From assembly GCA_020846775.1 (NCBI GenBank), contig JADLDG010000051.1:1-53219 (forward strand): a stretch of 53,219 nucleotides of DNA, in the 5' to 3' direction. Shown piece by piece: positions 17,002-26,307 of the stretch. The stretch is from Nitrospirota bacterium. Its GTDB lineage: Bacteria; Nitrospirota; 9FT-COMBO-42-15; HDB-SIOI813. Under the pieces are notes generated by a model that was given only the letters and a program-made list of their open reading frames with translations, ran no database searches and was not told where the DNA came from. Within the stretch, counting starts at the first letter, position 1. Every line of letters starts with the position of its first letter. The position numbers and the translations under genes are program-made.

Positions 17002-18915
17002 TTAATTGGAATATAAAGTTTCCAGTCTTTTTAGACGGTTTCGGGCTTCTCTTGCAATATCATCATCTTTTCCTGCCTTCCCCAACACAATCCGGTAATG
17101 CTCAACTGCATCACTCGTCATCCCCATCTCCTCCTGCAATATTCCAAGGTTGAGCTGTGCTAACAACATATCGGGATAAAGAGCAATGGCCTTCTGGTAG
17201 GCCAGAACCGCATCCTCCCTCATCCCTTTGTTCGAGTATAGAATCCCCAGATTGACATAGGCCAGATAATATTTAGGGTCCAGTCTGGCGGCCTCCCTGA
17301 AATGTTTCTCTGCAAGGTCAAGATTATTGATCCTGTAGTAGCACACCCCAAGGTCGTGATGGGTCTGGGCCTTATAGTAAAAAGCCTTGAGCGCCTTTTC
17401 AAACTCAACTGCTGCCATATCCCACCTCTTATTAATCATATGAATCTTTGCCATACTGTCGTGGACGATGAAATTATTCTGTCCGCCCAAAGCAAGCGCC
17501 TTTTGAAATGCTGCAACCGCATCATTATACAACCCATGGCCCTTGTAGGCAACCCCCAGCGCTGTGTAGGCCAAAGGTGACTCCGGGGCCTTCTGTACGG
17601 TGTCGGTCCAAAGTGTGAGGTCATCCTTCCAAACGCTGTTACGCTTTACAATAGCCACGGAATATAGAGCAACGAGGATTACCAGGAAAGCTATCCCTGC
17701 CTTTTCAAGGCTGTTCCTGCTGACTTTTGCTATAGCCACGCCTGCCAATACTGCAAAGCTGACAGCCGCGAGGTAACCCCTGTTTTCCTGAAAGATCGTA
17801 TTCAATGGTATGATCGTGGTTGGTAAGAGGACGATAAAAAACCAGAACATAAAAAATGAAACCACCCTCCATGAATATGAGGAATATAGCAGGTATATGG
17901 CTATGACGACATAGCAGATCAGGACGATTGCAGATATTGCCACTGGAAAAGACCAGAAGGTTGAGTATATTCTCACATCATGAATCGGCGTGAGTCCTGT
18001 GGGAATAAGAAACATCTTCCAGTGCTGTATGAGTACAGGAAGTTCAGTCATGAGCTGTGGAAATATCTTTCGTTTGAATGGGTCGAGAACAACCCCATAA
18101 GACAGCAGTCGTATCAGAAGGTATGGGACAACCACAATAAGCACGAAAGGAAGATATGGGAGATAGTTTCGCCAGTCAACAATATATGCAAATGCTGAGG
18201 CCTGCTTCCTGGGGGCCTGTTGAAACCCATATAAATCATACAGCCATAACATCACCGGAAGGGTGACTGCCACCTCTTTACTCAGCATGCCGGCAACAAA
18301 GGCAAGGAGAGAGCAGAGATAGAAAACATAAATTAACTTATTACTGACTTCCAACTTCTGGCTTCTGTACTTAACCCAGCAATAAAAGGCCAGGAGATAG
18401 AAAAACCCGCTCAATACGCTCGACCTTGCAGTTACATAGTTGATGGCTTCTGAATTAAATGGATGTAAGAGAAATATGAAACCGGCTGAGACTGCGGCAA
18501 GAAACCGCCTCGAATCAATGAGAGGGCTAACGCCTTTCCACAACAACTTCACTTCAGCCAGTTCACTGCCGCCCATTATTGTATTCACTATCAGAAATAA
18601 CAGAAAAGCCGAACCTATGTGAAGAATCAGATTAAAATAATGGTAGCCCGAAGGATTCAGGGCACCGATGGCATAATTGACTGCAAAGCTCATTACTACC
18701 AGCGGCCGGTAGTGCCCGGCTTCGTAAGGACTGCCGGATTGTGTTTTAGGGTCCGCAAAGAACTCAGGTATGTTTATTAATGATCTGATATTCTCATTAA
18801 GCTCAATAGACATTTGATCATCATAATGGAAAGAATTACCAAGGCTGTTCCAGTAGACTGCTGTACCAAGCAGGACAAATAGTACAAGAACAATCCATGC
18901 CCTCCTGCATTTCAT
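17002..18915 (-). CDS. TMTC-like GT-C glycosyltransferase with C-terminal TPRs
   Basis: A 637-residue polytopic protein. An N-terminal membrane helix is followed by FHYDDQ (acidic motif of the first external loop), GHYRPLVVMS, HPFNSEAINYVTARSSVLSG, further membrane segments, LLPTTIIPLNTIFQENRGYL, and TPRs from about residue 455 to the end (for example AYTALGVAYKGHGLYNDAVA). These are family features of DUF1736/TMTC enzymes, which take sugar from a polyprenyl phosphate. It is the fourth gene of the operon, 26 bp ahead of the TPR protein and about 28 bp after the preceding paralogue. The donor sugar and the acceptor protein cannot be read from sequence. Confidence 0.87.
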   Translation of the reverse strand: MKCRRAWIVLVLFVLLGTAVYWNSLGNSFHYDDQMSIELNENIRSLINIPEFFADPKTQSGSPYEAGHYRPLVVMSFAVNYAIGALNPSGYHYFNLILHIGSAFLLFLIVNTIMGGSELAEVKLLWKGVSPLIDSRRFLAAVSAGFIFLLHPFNSEAINYVTARSSVLSGFFYLLAFYCWVKYRSQKLEVSNKLIYVFYLCSLLAFVAGMLSKEVAVTLPVMLWLYDLYGFQQAPRKQASAFAYIVDWRNYLPYLPFVLIVVVPYLLIRLLSYGVVLDPFKRKIFPQLMTELPVLIQHWKMFLIPTGLTPIHDVRIYSTFWSFPVAISAIVLICYVVIAIYLLYSSYSWRVVSFFMFWFFIVLLPTTIIPLNTIFQENRGYLAAVSFAVLAGVAIAKVSRNSLEKAGIAFLVILVALYSVAIVKRNSVWKDDLTLWTDTVQKAPESPLAYTALGVAYKGHGLYNDAVAAFQKALALGGQNNFIVHDSMAKIHMINKRWDMAAVEFEKALKAFYYKAQTHHDLGVCYYRINNLDLAEKHFREAARLDPKYYLAYVNLGILYSNKGMREDAVLAYQKAIALYPDMLLAQLNLGILQEEMGMTSDAVEHYRIVLGKAGKDDDIAREARNRLKRLETLYSN

Positions 18916-18942
18916 AGTAACAGGATCTCCATTGCAAGCTCC

Positions 18943-21009
18943 CTATTTCTCAAGACTTCTTATATACCCGGAAAGTGCAGTGTCAGCAGGATTTCTCCGG
19001 GCCGCCTCTTTGTAAGCCTTTACCGCCAGCTCCATCTTCCCTTCCTTCTCATATATCTTTCCGAGACTATAGTATGCCTGTATGTATTCAGGGTTAAGTT
19101 TTAAGACTGTAATATACTCACCCCTGGCTGCATCCAGGTTCCCTTCCATTTCATATATTGCTCCAAGATTAAACCGCGACCTTTCATACCCCGGGTTGAT
19201 ATTAAGGACCTTTTTATAAAATCCGGCAGCGGGTACCAAATCCCCCTTTTTTTGATAGATAAGCCCGAGGTTGTGATAACTCTTAAAATCAGCGGGATTC
19301 TTTTCCAGGACTTTTTTGTATGAATCTATCGCCGCTGGAAGATCACCCCGCTGCTGATATATAACACCAAGATTGTAATAAGGACGTGAATCTAACGGGT
19401 CGAGCCTGGTGACAATCATGTATTCACTGACAGCCAAATCAGGTCTTCCGATCTGCTGATATACGCTGCCGAGATTATAGTGAACACTGAGGGGATCAAT
19501 TCCTGATTCGGGGGTTGCCAGCTCTAATGCACGAAGGAAACTGCTGACTGCCTTCTCATTATCCCCTGATCTCGCATAGGCAGTTCCAAGATTACTATAA
19601 GCCCTTGCTGATCCCGGGGACTTGGCTGCAGCATCGCTCCAGAGACTGAGTCCATCCTTCCAGACACTGTTTCTATGGACAGTTCCTATAGAATATATCA
19701 GCAAGAGGATTGATATTATCGCTGTTGGTAAATAGCCCGGCAAACTGGTAACCTTGATTTTACCCAGAATTATTCCTGCAAGAACAGCAAAGGTCACTAT
19801 TGCCAGATAACCCCTGTTCTCCTGAAATATGGCATTTAAAGGAAAGAGAGTTGTAGGAATCAGGACGATAAAAAACCATATCATAAAGAAAGATGCCAGC
19901 CTCCAATACAAGGCCTTTGATCTATATAAAAATGCAGCCGTTATTATATATAAGATGAGAATGACAGCTGAAAACATTACCGGGCCGGCAAAAAAGGTTT
20001 TATATGTCACTGCATAATGATCAACATTGAGGCCGACAGGGAGTATAAATAGTCTCAAATATTTTACCAGTACCGGCAGCTCAGTGAAAATCTGTGTCGT
20101 CACACCGGCCCTGAAATGGGGAAGGAAACTGCCAAAGGAAAAGAGCCGCATAATCAGATATGGAATCAAAACAATAAGTACAAAGGGAAGATACAGTATG
20201 CAGGTTCGCCAGTTTAATACGTGGGCACTGCCTGTAACAGACCGGCTCGTGCTTTCCTGTCCAAACCCGTACAAGTCATACAGCCATAACATCACCGGCA
20301 AGGTAATAGCCACCTCTTTGCTAAGCATACCGGCAATAAAGGCGAGAAGAGAGAAGATGTAGAAGTAAGATCTCTTTTCACTTCTATACTTCACCCAGAA
20401 ATAAAAACCCAGCAAGTAGAAAAACCCGCTCATAACGCTTGAGCGGGCCGTTAGATAGTTCACCACCTCTGAGTTGAAGGGATGGACCAGGAAGATAAGC
20501 CCGGCTGCCAGGGCAGCAAAACACCATTTACTGTCATTGCTGACACGAGAAAGATTCGAAGAGACCTTTGAGTCAGATTGCCTGGAACGGTTCTGCCGGT
20601 CTGGCAGCGAATTGTTTGACGGCGTCTGATCACCCCTGCACAACATAGTATTCAATATCAGAAATATCAGTAAAGCTGACCCGACATGAAAGGCCAGACT
20701 GGTAAGGTGATAGCTGACAGGATTCAGACCGCCCAGGGCATAATCAACAGCGTGGCTCATTACCACTAAAGGGCGGTAGTGTCCCGCTTTGTTAGGATTG
20801 GATGCAATTGTCTTCGGGTGTGTAAAGAAAAGGGGGATGTTTTTTAGTGTCCTGATGTTAAAGTTGTCTTCAATATATAGTTGATCATCATAATGAAAGG
20901 GGTTGCCAATACTGTTCTTATAGATTGCACTGCCTATGACGAGGAAGAGACACAGGATTACTATATCCCTGAACCACCACCTCCCTGTCCATTTTACCAA
21001 TCGGTTCAT
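18943..21009 (-). CDS. TMTC-like GT-C glycosyltransferase with C-terminal TPRs
   Basis: A 688-residue paralogue with FHYDDQ, GHYRPLVVMS, HPFNSEVVNYLTARSSVMSG and IFQENRGYL. A hydrophilic insert of about 30 residues (around residue 130-155, rich in Ser, Asp, Asn and Arg) interrupts the loop after the NTM segment. A similar insert is present in the 22935-24962 paralogue but not in the others. The C-terminus carries at least six TPRs (for example AYSNLGTAYARSGDNEKAVS and PYYNLGVIYQQRGDLPAAID). It is third in the operon, 26 bp behind the 21035-22882 gene. Confidence 0.87.
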   Translation of the reverse strand: MNRLVKWTGRWWFRDIVILCLFLVIGSAIYKNSIGNPFHYDDQLYIEDNFNIRTLKNIPLFFTHPKTIASNPNKAGHYRPLVVMSHAVDYALGGLNPVSYHLTSLAFHVGSALLIFLILNTMLCRGDQTPSNNSLPDRQNRSRQSDSKVSSNLSRVSNDSKWCFAALAAGLIFLVHPFNSEVVNYLTARSSVMSGFFYLLGFYFWVKYRSEKRSYFYIFSLLAFIAGMLSKEVAITLPVMLWLYDLYGFGQESTSRSVTGSAHVLNWRTCILYLPFVLIVLIPYLIMRLFSFGSFLPHFRAGVTTQIFTELPVLVKYLRLFILPVGLNVDHYAVTYKTFFAGPVMFSAVILILYIITAAFLYRSKALYWRLASFFMIWFFIVLIPTTLFPLNAIFQENRGYLAIVTFAVLAGIILGKIKVTSLPGYLPTAIISILLLIYSIGTVHRNSVWKDGLSLWSDAAAKSPGSARAYSNLGTAYARSGDNEKAVSSFLRALELATPESGIDPLSVHYNLGSVYQQIGRPDLAVSEYMIVTRLDPLDSRPYYNLGVIYQQRGDLPAAIDSYKKVLEKNPADFKSYHNLGLIYQKKGDLVPAAGFYKKVLNINPGYERSRFNLGAIYEMEGNLDAARGEYITVLKLNPEYIQAYYSLGKIYEKEGKMELAVKAYKEAARRNPADTALSGYIRSLEK

Positions 21010-21034
21010 ATGTTATTTTAATCCCGTCCTGTCC

Positions 21035-22882
21035 TTATTGTTCAATCTTCTCCAGCCTGCTGCGTACATCCTGCAGCAGTGCCTTGTCCCCTTCACCTGC
21101 GTGCTCCAACACCTGATGATAATATTGTGCGGCCTCTTCTTTATTACCAGTACCCTCTGATAATATCCCCAGATAAAACCGTGATGACAGATCTCCGGGG
21201 GAAAGAGACATAGCCTTTACAAGGGCCTGATGAGCATCTGCGGCCCTCCCCTGTCTCATATATAAGATCCCGAGGTTTAAATAGGGCTTGTGGTATTCCG
21301 GGTCTATTCTCAGTGCCTCCCTGAAGCTTTTTTCTGCAAGATCAAGCCTGTCCTGCCTGTAGTAGACTACTCCAAGATTATAATGAATCTGCGCCTTATC
21401 AGGGTAACCCTCTGCCGCTTTTTCAAGCTCCATGGCAGCCATATCCAATTTCCTCTGGGCAAGATAAATCATGCCAAGGTTCTCATGGACAACGAAATTT
21501 TTCTGTCCACCCAGTGCCAGGGCCTCCTCCGACGCCTCAATCGCCTGATTATACATTCCAGCCCTTCTGTATGCAACACTGATAGCCGTATAAACCTCCG
21601 GCGACTTATCGGTCTTATTTAGCGCATCAGACCAGAGGGTCAGTTCATCTTTCCATATCATATTCCTTTGAAATGAAACTATGGAGTAGACAGTGAGTAG
21701 TGCTGCAAGTACTATTACTGCTGCTGATTTTAATTTTGTCCTGAAGAGCTCACCTATGGCAACACCTGCAAAAACCGCGAAACTCACCAGGGCCATGTAT
21801 CCCCTGTTTTCCTGAAAAATATCATTCAAAGGGATTATAGTCGTCGGCAGAAGCACGATGAAAAACCATAACATAAAGAAGGATACAACCCGCCACGACT
21901 GGGATGCTTTAAAAAAAAGAAAAACTGCAATGAAGGTATAAACGAGCAGGATAATTACAGAGTATATCACTGGAAAAGACCAGAAGGTCTTATATATCTC
22001 CACCTGGTGGTATACTGACAGCGGGGCGGGGAAAATAAACATCTGAAGGTGCTTTACCAGTACGGGAAGTTCCGTTAATATCTGTGTCACAATATCTCTG
22101 CTGAAGCCGGGCATCAGCCTGCCGAAAGAGAATATCCGGATTACCAGATAAGGGATCGCCACTATCAGCACAAAAGGGAGATATGCCATATAGTTTCGCC
22201 AGTTTAAAAGCCAGGCGCTGCCGGTCACAGTCTGTCCGGTGCGGACTCTTCCAAACCCGTAGACGTCAGACAGCCATAATACGACAGGAAGCGTAATTAC
22301 CACCTCCTTACACAGCATTCCTGCTACAAAGGCAAGGAGCGAGAAGATGTAGAAGTGAGCGGTCTTCTCACTTCTGTACTTCACCCAGAAATAAAAGGCA
22401 AGGAGATAGAAAAACCCGCTCATTACGCTCGATCTTGCAGTAATATAATTTACCGCCTCAGAGTTGAAGGGATGTACAAGGAAGATAAGTCCGGCAGCTA
22501 TTGCTGCAAAGGACCACACACTTCCTGACATCGCCCGAATTATCAGGAATATCAAAAATGCCGACACAGCATGAAAGGCCAGATTTACTATGTGGTAGCC
22601 CGTCGGATTCAGTCCGCCAATTGCATAATTAATGGCATAACTCGATATTATCAACGGGCGGTAATGCCCCCCGGACTCGTGGAGTTTACCCGCTATCAGC
22701 ATACGTGGTTTCAGAAAGAAATACGGAATATTTTTTACAGTCCGTATATTCCGGTTATATTCAACCGTTACCTGGTCATCATACTGAAATGAATTAGAGA
22801 AACTATTTGCAAAGACAAGGATGCCTATGCCTGTAAACAGACAGAGGATTAAGATCTTTGAGTGGAACAGGCGAATAAACAT
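21035..22882 (-). CDS. TMTC-like GT-C glycosyltransferase with C-terminal TPRs
   Basis: The frame is open to 22963, overlapping the preceding gene. ATG 22882 (MFIRLFHSKILILCLF) is preferred because it gives a normal N-terminal membrane helix like the paralogues and lies past the upstream stop. Visible motifs are FQYDDQ, GHYRPLIISS, HPFNSEAVNYITARSSVMSG and DIFQENRGYM, then TPRs over the last 180 residues (for example IHYNLGVVYYRQDRLDLAEK). It is second in the operon. Its similarity to the 17002-18915 protein in the TPR part is especially close, including a GGQ-(K/N)-NF(V/I)VH segment. Confidence 0.86.
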   Translation of the reverse strand: MFIRLFHSKILILCLFTGIGILVFANSFSNSFQYDDQVTVEYNRNIRTVKNIPYFFLKPRMLIAGKLHESGGHYRPLIISSYAINYAIGGLNPTGYHIVNLAFHAVSAFLIFLIIRAMSGSVWSFAAIAAGLIFLVHPFNSEAVNYITARSSVMSGFFYLLAFYFWVKYRSEKTAHFYIFSLLAFVAGMLCKEVVITLPVVLWLSDVYGFGRVRTGQTVTGSAWLLNWRNYMAYLPFVLIVAIPYLVIRIFSFGRLMPGFSRDIVTQILTELPVLVKHLQMFIFPAPLSVYHQVEIYKTFWSFPVIYSVIILLVYTFIAVFLFFKASQSWRVVSFFMLWFFIVLLPTTIIPLNDIFQENRGYMALVSFAVFAGVAIGELFRTKLKSAAVIVLAALLTVYSIVSFQRNMIWKDELTLWSDALNKTDKSPEVYTAISVAYRRAGMYNQAIEASEEALALGGQKNFVVHENLGMIYLAQRKLDMAAMELEKAAEGYPDKAQIHYNLGVVYYRQDRLDLAEKSFREALRIDPEYHKPYLNLGILYMRQGRAADAHQALVKAMSLSPGDLSSRFYLGILSEGTGNKEEAAQYYHQVLEHAGEGDKALLQDVRSRLEKIEQ

Positions 22883-22934
22883 CAGCGATTTCTCATTAAT
22901 GGCATTGTAACACTTTGTTGAAGGTATTTTGTTT

Positions 22935-24962
22935 CTACTGCCTGAGCCTGTTAAGGCGGGCAAGACGCTGCTGAGCCATCTCAGCGAATTTCCTTATTAC
23001 TCCTCTGTCCACACCAAGCATGGCTGACCAGTTGTCAGGCCCTGCAGAGCTTAGCCTGATAACTTCACCATATTGTTCCGCTGCTTCATTGTTTCTGCCA
23101 AGCTTCTCAAGCGTATCTGCAAGTTCAAGCCTGGCCTGAATATAGGATGGATTAAGGCTGAGCGCCTTGCGAAACTCAACTTCAGACTCCTTCAGCCGCC
23201 CGCGGCCTGCCATTACAACTGCAAGGTTGTAATGGATATTTGGCTGGTCCTGCCACTCCTCAGCTGCCTTCTTCAAATAGAGTTCAGCATGTTCAAGGTC
23301 ACCCTTCTGACCGTAAAGGATCGCAAGGTCATTTGAGATAACGGCCTCACCGGGAGCAATCCTGAGGGCCTTTTCATATTCAGCTATCGCCCTATCCGTC
23401 TTCCCCAGCATCTGGTATGTCCTGCCAAGATTAACAATCGCATAATAACTGTTTGGATCTATGGAGAGTCCTTTCTCGGCAGTCTCTGCAGAAAGAAAAA
23501 GGTCGCCGCGATCTCTGTAGGCATTTGCCAGTCCTGCATATGCGAGGCTTGACCGTGGTGTCTTTTCCACCGTATCCTTCCATAATGCAACACTATCCCC
23601 CCATACCATGTTCCGGTGCACTGTAATTGCCCCGTAAGTTCCAAGTAAGACAAGCAGTACGGCCATCATTGCCGAGCGTGATATTTTCTTACCCAACTCC
23701 GCTATGGCCATACCCATCAGGACAACAAAACTCACGATGGCCAGATATCCCCGGTTCTCCTGAAAGACTGCGTTAAGAGGGATGATAGTCGTTGGTAAAA
23801 GGACGATAAAAAACCAGAACATGAAGAACGAGGCTGCGCGCAGGGAATGTCTCCCCTTCCAAATAAAATAGAATGCCAGAAATATATAGAGTATGAGAAG
23901 GAAGCCTGAAAGAAGTACAGCCCCGAGAACACTGCTATATACCCCGGTATCATGGATTATGCTAAGGCCACGAGGTAATAAAAACATCTGCCAGTGTTTT
24001 ACGAGTACAGGAATCTCCGTGAGAAGCTGTGTTATCATGTCCCGCTGGAATGGGTCTATCACCCTGCCAAGTGAAAAGAAACGTATCATAAGATAGGGGA
24101 CCACTACGATCAGCACAAAAGGCAGATATGGGATGTAGGTTCGCCAATTTAAAACATAAGCCAAGGTTGAGGAGTGACGTCCGGGGGCCTGCTGAAACCC
24201 GTATAAATCATACAACCATAGCATCACCGGTAATGTAACCGCCACCTCCTTGCTCAGCATGCCTGCAACAAAGGCAAGCAGGGAGGCGATGTAGAAGTTA
24301 GAAGTAAAAGATGATAACTTTTCACTTCTATATCTCACCCAGAAATAAAAGGCCAGTAAATAGAAAAAACCGCTCATCACACTGGATCTTGCAGTAGTGT
24401 AATTAACTGCCTCAGAGTTAAATGGATGGACAAGGAAGATAAGCCCGGCAGCTATTGCTGCAAGGGACCACACACTATCATTGCTGACACCCTCAGGATG
24501 TGAAGTAATCCGGGTATCAGATTGCTTTGACCTGCCTCGCCGGTCTTTTGATGGAGGACTAACTGGCGCCTGCTCTACCCTGCCTGACATAGCCTTTACC
24601 ATCAGGAATATCAAAAACGCCGACCCCGCATGAAATGCCAGATTTACTATGTGATAACCTATTGGGCTCAGCCCTCCGAGGGCATAATTAACAGCATAAC
24701 TCATTATTACAAGCGGCCGGTAGTGACCGGCAACTTTAGGGTCATTGGCGCCCAGGGAGGGGTCAAAGAAGTAACGCGGGATATTACCTGGCTCCCGAAT
24801 ATTAACATTCCTGACAACAACCACATCATCATCAAACTCGAAGGGATTATTCAGTGAATTCAGATAAATAATACCTCCTATAAAGAGGAATATGACAAGG
24901 ACCAGACCCGGGCGGGACAATACATTGAGAAAGACAGAGGTACTCTTAATCATAGCTTTCAT
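22935..24962 (-). CDS. TMTC-like GT-C glycosyltransferase with C-terminal TPRs, first gene of the long operon
   Basis: A 675-residue paralogue with FEFDDD, GHYRPLVIMS, HPFNSEAVNYTTARSSVMSG and VFQENRGYL, a hydrophilic insert like that of the 18943-21009 protein, and TPRs from about residue 460 (for example AYAGLANAYRDRGDLFLSAE). It is the first gene after a good sigma-70 promoter at 24990-25019, with an untranslated leader of only about 20 nt. An ATG three codons further in is an alternative start. Confidence 0.87.
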   Translation of the reverse strand: MKAMIKSTSVFLNVLSRPGLVLVIFLFIGGIIYLNSLNNPFEFDDDVVVVRNVNIREPGNIPRYFFDPSLGANDPKVAGHYRPLVIMSYAVNYALGGLSPIGYHIVNLAFHAGSAFLIFLMVKAMSGRVEQAPVSPPSKDRRGRSKQSDTRITSHPEGVSNDSVWSLAAIAAGLIFLVHPFNSEAVNYTTARSSVMSGFFYLLAFYFWVRYRSEKLSSFTSNFYIASLLAFVAGMLSKEVAVTLPVMLWLYDLYGFQQAPGRHSSTLAYVLNWRTYIPYLPFVLIVVVPYLMIRFFSLGRVIDPFQRDMITQLLTEIPVLVKHWQMFLLPRGLSIIHDTGVYSSVLGAVLLSGFLLILYIFLAFYFIWKGRHSLRAASFFMFWFFIVLLPTTIIPLNAVFQENRGYLAIVSFVVLMGMAIAELGKKISRSAMMAVLLVLLGTYGAITVHRNMVWGDSVALWKDTVEKTPRSSLAYAGLANAYRDRGDLFLSAETAEKGLSIDPNSYYAIVNLGRTYQMLGKTDRAIAEYEKALRIAPGEAVISNDLAILYGQKGDLEHAELYLKKAAEEWQDQPNIHYNLAVVMAGRGRLKESEVEFRKALSLNPSYIQARLELADTLEKLGRNNEAAEQYGEVIRLSSAGPDNWSAMLGVDRGVIRKFAEMAQQRLARLNRLRQ

Positions 24963-24989
24963 AGAATTATTAGCAATAAATATGCCACT

Positions 24990-25019
24990 ATATTAGAGAA
25001 AAGCCATTATGAATGTCAA
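24990..25019 (-). promoter_or_regulatory. Sigma-70 promoter of the long minus-strand operon
   Basis: On the minus strand TTGACA (25019-25014) and TAATAT (24995-24990) are separated by 18 bp. The -35 is a perfect consensus match, and transcription would start about 20 nt before the ATG at 24962. Confidence 0.75.
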
Positions 25020-25070
25020 CTTAAAGCCCGGGTCAGGCATAAGCTTTAGCGATAAAATAAAAATTCATGC

Positions 25071-25076
25071 TATAAT
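25071..25076 (+). promoter_or_regulatory. Possible -10 element of the divergent plus-strand gene
   Basis: A perfect TATAAT lies 9 bp before the GTG start at 25086. No convincing -35 is present at 16-18 bp spacing. If used, the transcript would be almost leaderless. Confidence 0.4.
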
Positions 25077-25085
25077 GTCGGCGTC

Positions 25086-26279
25086 GTGAATACAACAACC
25101 AGAGATAGAGCGATAAGACAGGCAGAAAGCGGGAAGAGACTGGGTTTATTTTTTTCAGCGGCCCTCGTTTTTTTATTTTTTCTTGCGATTTCTTATCAAC
25201 TCTGGCTGCATGATCTTTTGCTCTGGGGTCCTCACCACTTCATCCCCGACGGGCATGGGGAGTTTGCCGAAAAATGGCACCAGTTCCTGTCAAACCCCGG
25301 CGCCGGGACATGGGCTGATCTGACTAAATGGTCATCCGGATACTACCAGGCAGGCAATTGGCTCACTGCCTTTCTGGCCGGACTTGTCATGTTCATCACA
25401 GGCTCCACGCTGCATGCATTTTTCCTGGTCAGCGGAATTTCCAGCGCCGTTACCTCCTGGTTTCTATATGTCTATCTGAGGAGATTTCTACGCATAAAAG
25501 GCAGCCATTGCCTGATGATCCTGATCCTTTTCTGGAGCCACATCGTGGTACTGACCTCTTTGCTCCGACCCATGACAGATGCCCTTCTTCTCGCATTTGT
25601 CACCGCCTCGTTATATCTCATTACCGACTACTTCACTAATCGGCGCCCGGTCTCTTATGGCATCATAATCATCATTGTCCTCTCGCTGGGAATCATGGTC
25701 AAATTTTCATTTGCTCCAATCCTGGCAGTTCCCCTGACTGCCTGGATATTTTTGAAGTTTTCGGCTAAAAAGCCTCAACAACCTTCAAAACAAATCCTGC
25801 TATGGTCGGCTGCCTGTTTGCTCATTCCCTTGTTCTTCTGGTTTATTTATGTCCGCTCTCTGGACCTCTTTCCCACCATTGACATGCAGCGACAGGTACT
25901 GAAGCAATTTCGATACTCTTATAATCCTTTACGGTTCATCTATTCTTTCATCATTGCCGGGCAGGGCTACCTGTTTTTTCTTAAAAACAGCTTACGGAAT
26001 AAATTGACTTCGCCGGCATATATGATACCGCTGCTCTGGAGCCTTGGATATCTCGTCCTGATTATTTCAGGCGGCGTGCCATTCTGGAACCGGCATTTCC
26101 TTGTATTTCTCCCGGTGCTCTTCATAATCTGTGGAGAATCCATAAGCCGGTATATTCAATCGCGCCGGTATTGGTGGATTCTCCCATCTGTTTTTATCCT
26201 TATAAATTTCATCATCGTTTTTCTATTGTTGAGCGATAACAAAGGCTCACCACTCCTGCAGCCTTTTCTTTATGGATGA
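25086..26279 (+). CDS. Polytopic membrane protein, possible GT-C-type glycosyltransferase
   Basis: A 397-residue protein with a GTG start and roughly ten hydrophobic segments. Between the first two is a long external loop with HHFIPDGHGEFAEKWHQFL and KWSSGYYQAGNW. This resembles the acidic first loop of GT-C integral membrane glycosyltransferases, but I do not recognise a named family. It is transcribed away from the TMTC-like operon and is the only plus-strand gene in the first 51 kb. It ends convergently with the MFS/spermidine synthase fusion, 28 bp apart. Its position between two sets of TMTC-like genes suggests a role in supplying or transferring the sugar. Confidence 0.7.
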   Translation: MNTTTRDRAIRQAESGKRLGLFFSAALVFLFFLAISYQLWLHDLLLWGPHHFIPDGHGEFAEKWHQFLSNPGAGTWADLTKWSSGYYQAGNWLTAFLAGLVMFITGSTLHAFFLVSGISSAVTSWFLYVYLRRFLRIKGSHCLMILILFWSHIVVLTSLLRPMTDALLLAFVTASLYLITDYFTNRRPVSYGIIIIIVLSLGIMVKFSFAPILAVPLTAWIFLKFSAKKPQQPSKQILLWSAACLLIPLFFWFIYVRSLDLFPTIDMQRQVLKQFRYSYNPLRFIYSFIIAGQGYLFFLKNSLRNKLTSPAYMIPLLWSLGYLVLIISGGVPFWNRHFLVFLPVLFIICGESISRYIQSRRYWWILPSVFILINFIIVFLLLSDNKGSPLLQPFLYG

Positions 26280-26307
26280 TCAGTCAGGATGGCCAGGCAG
26301 TTCGGGT

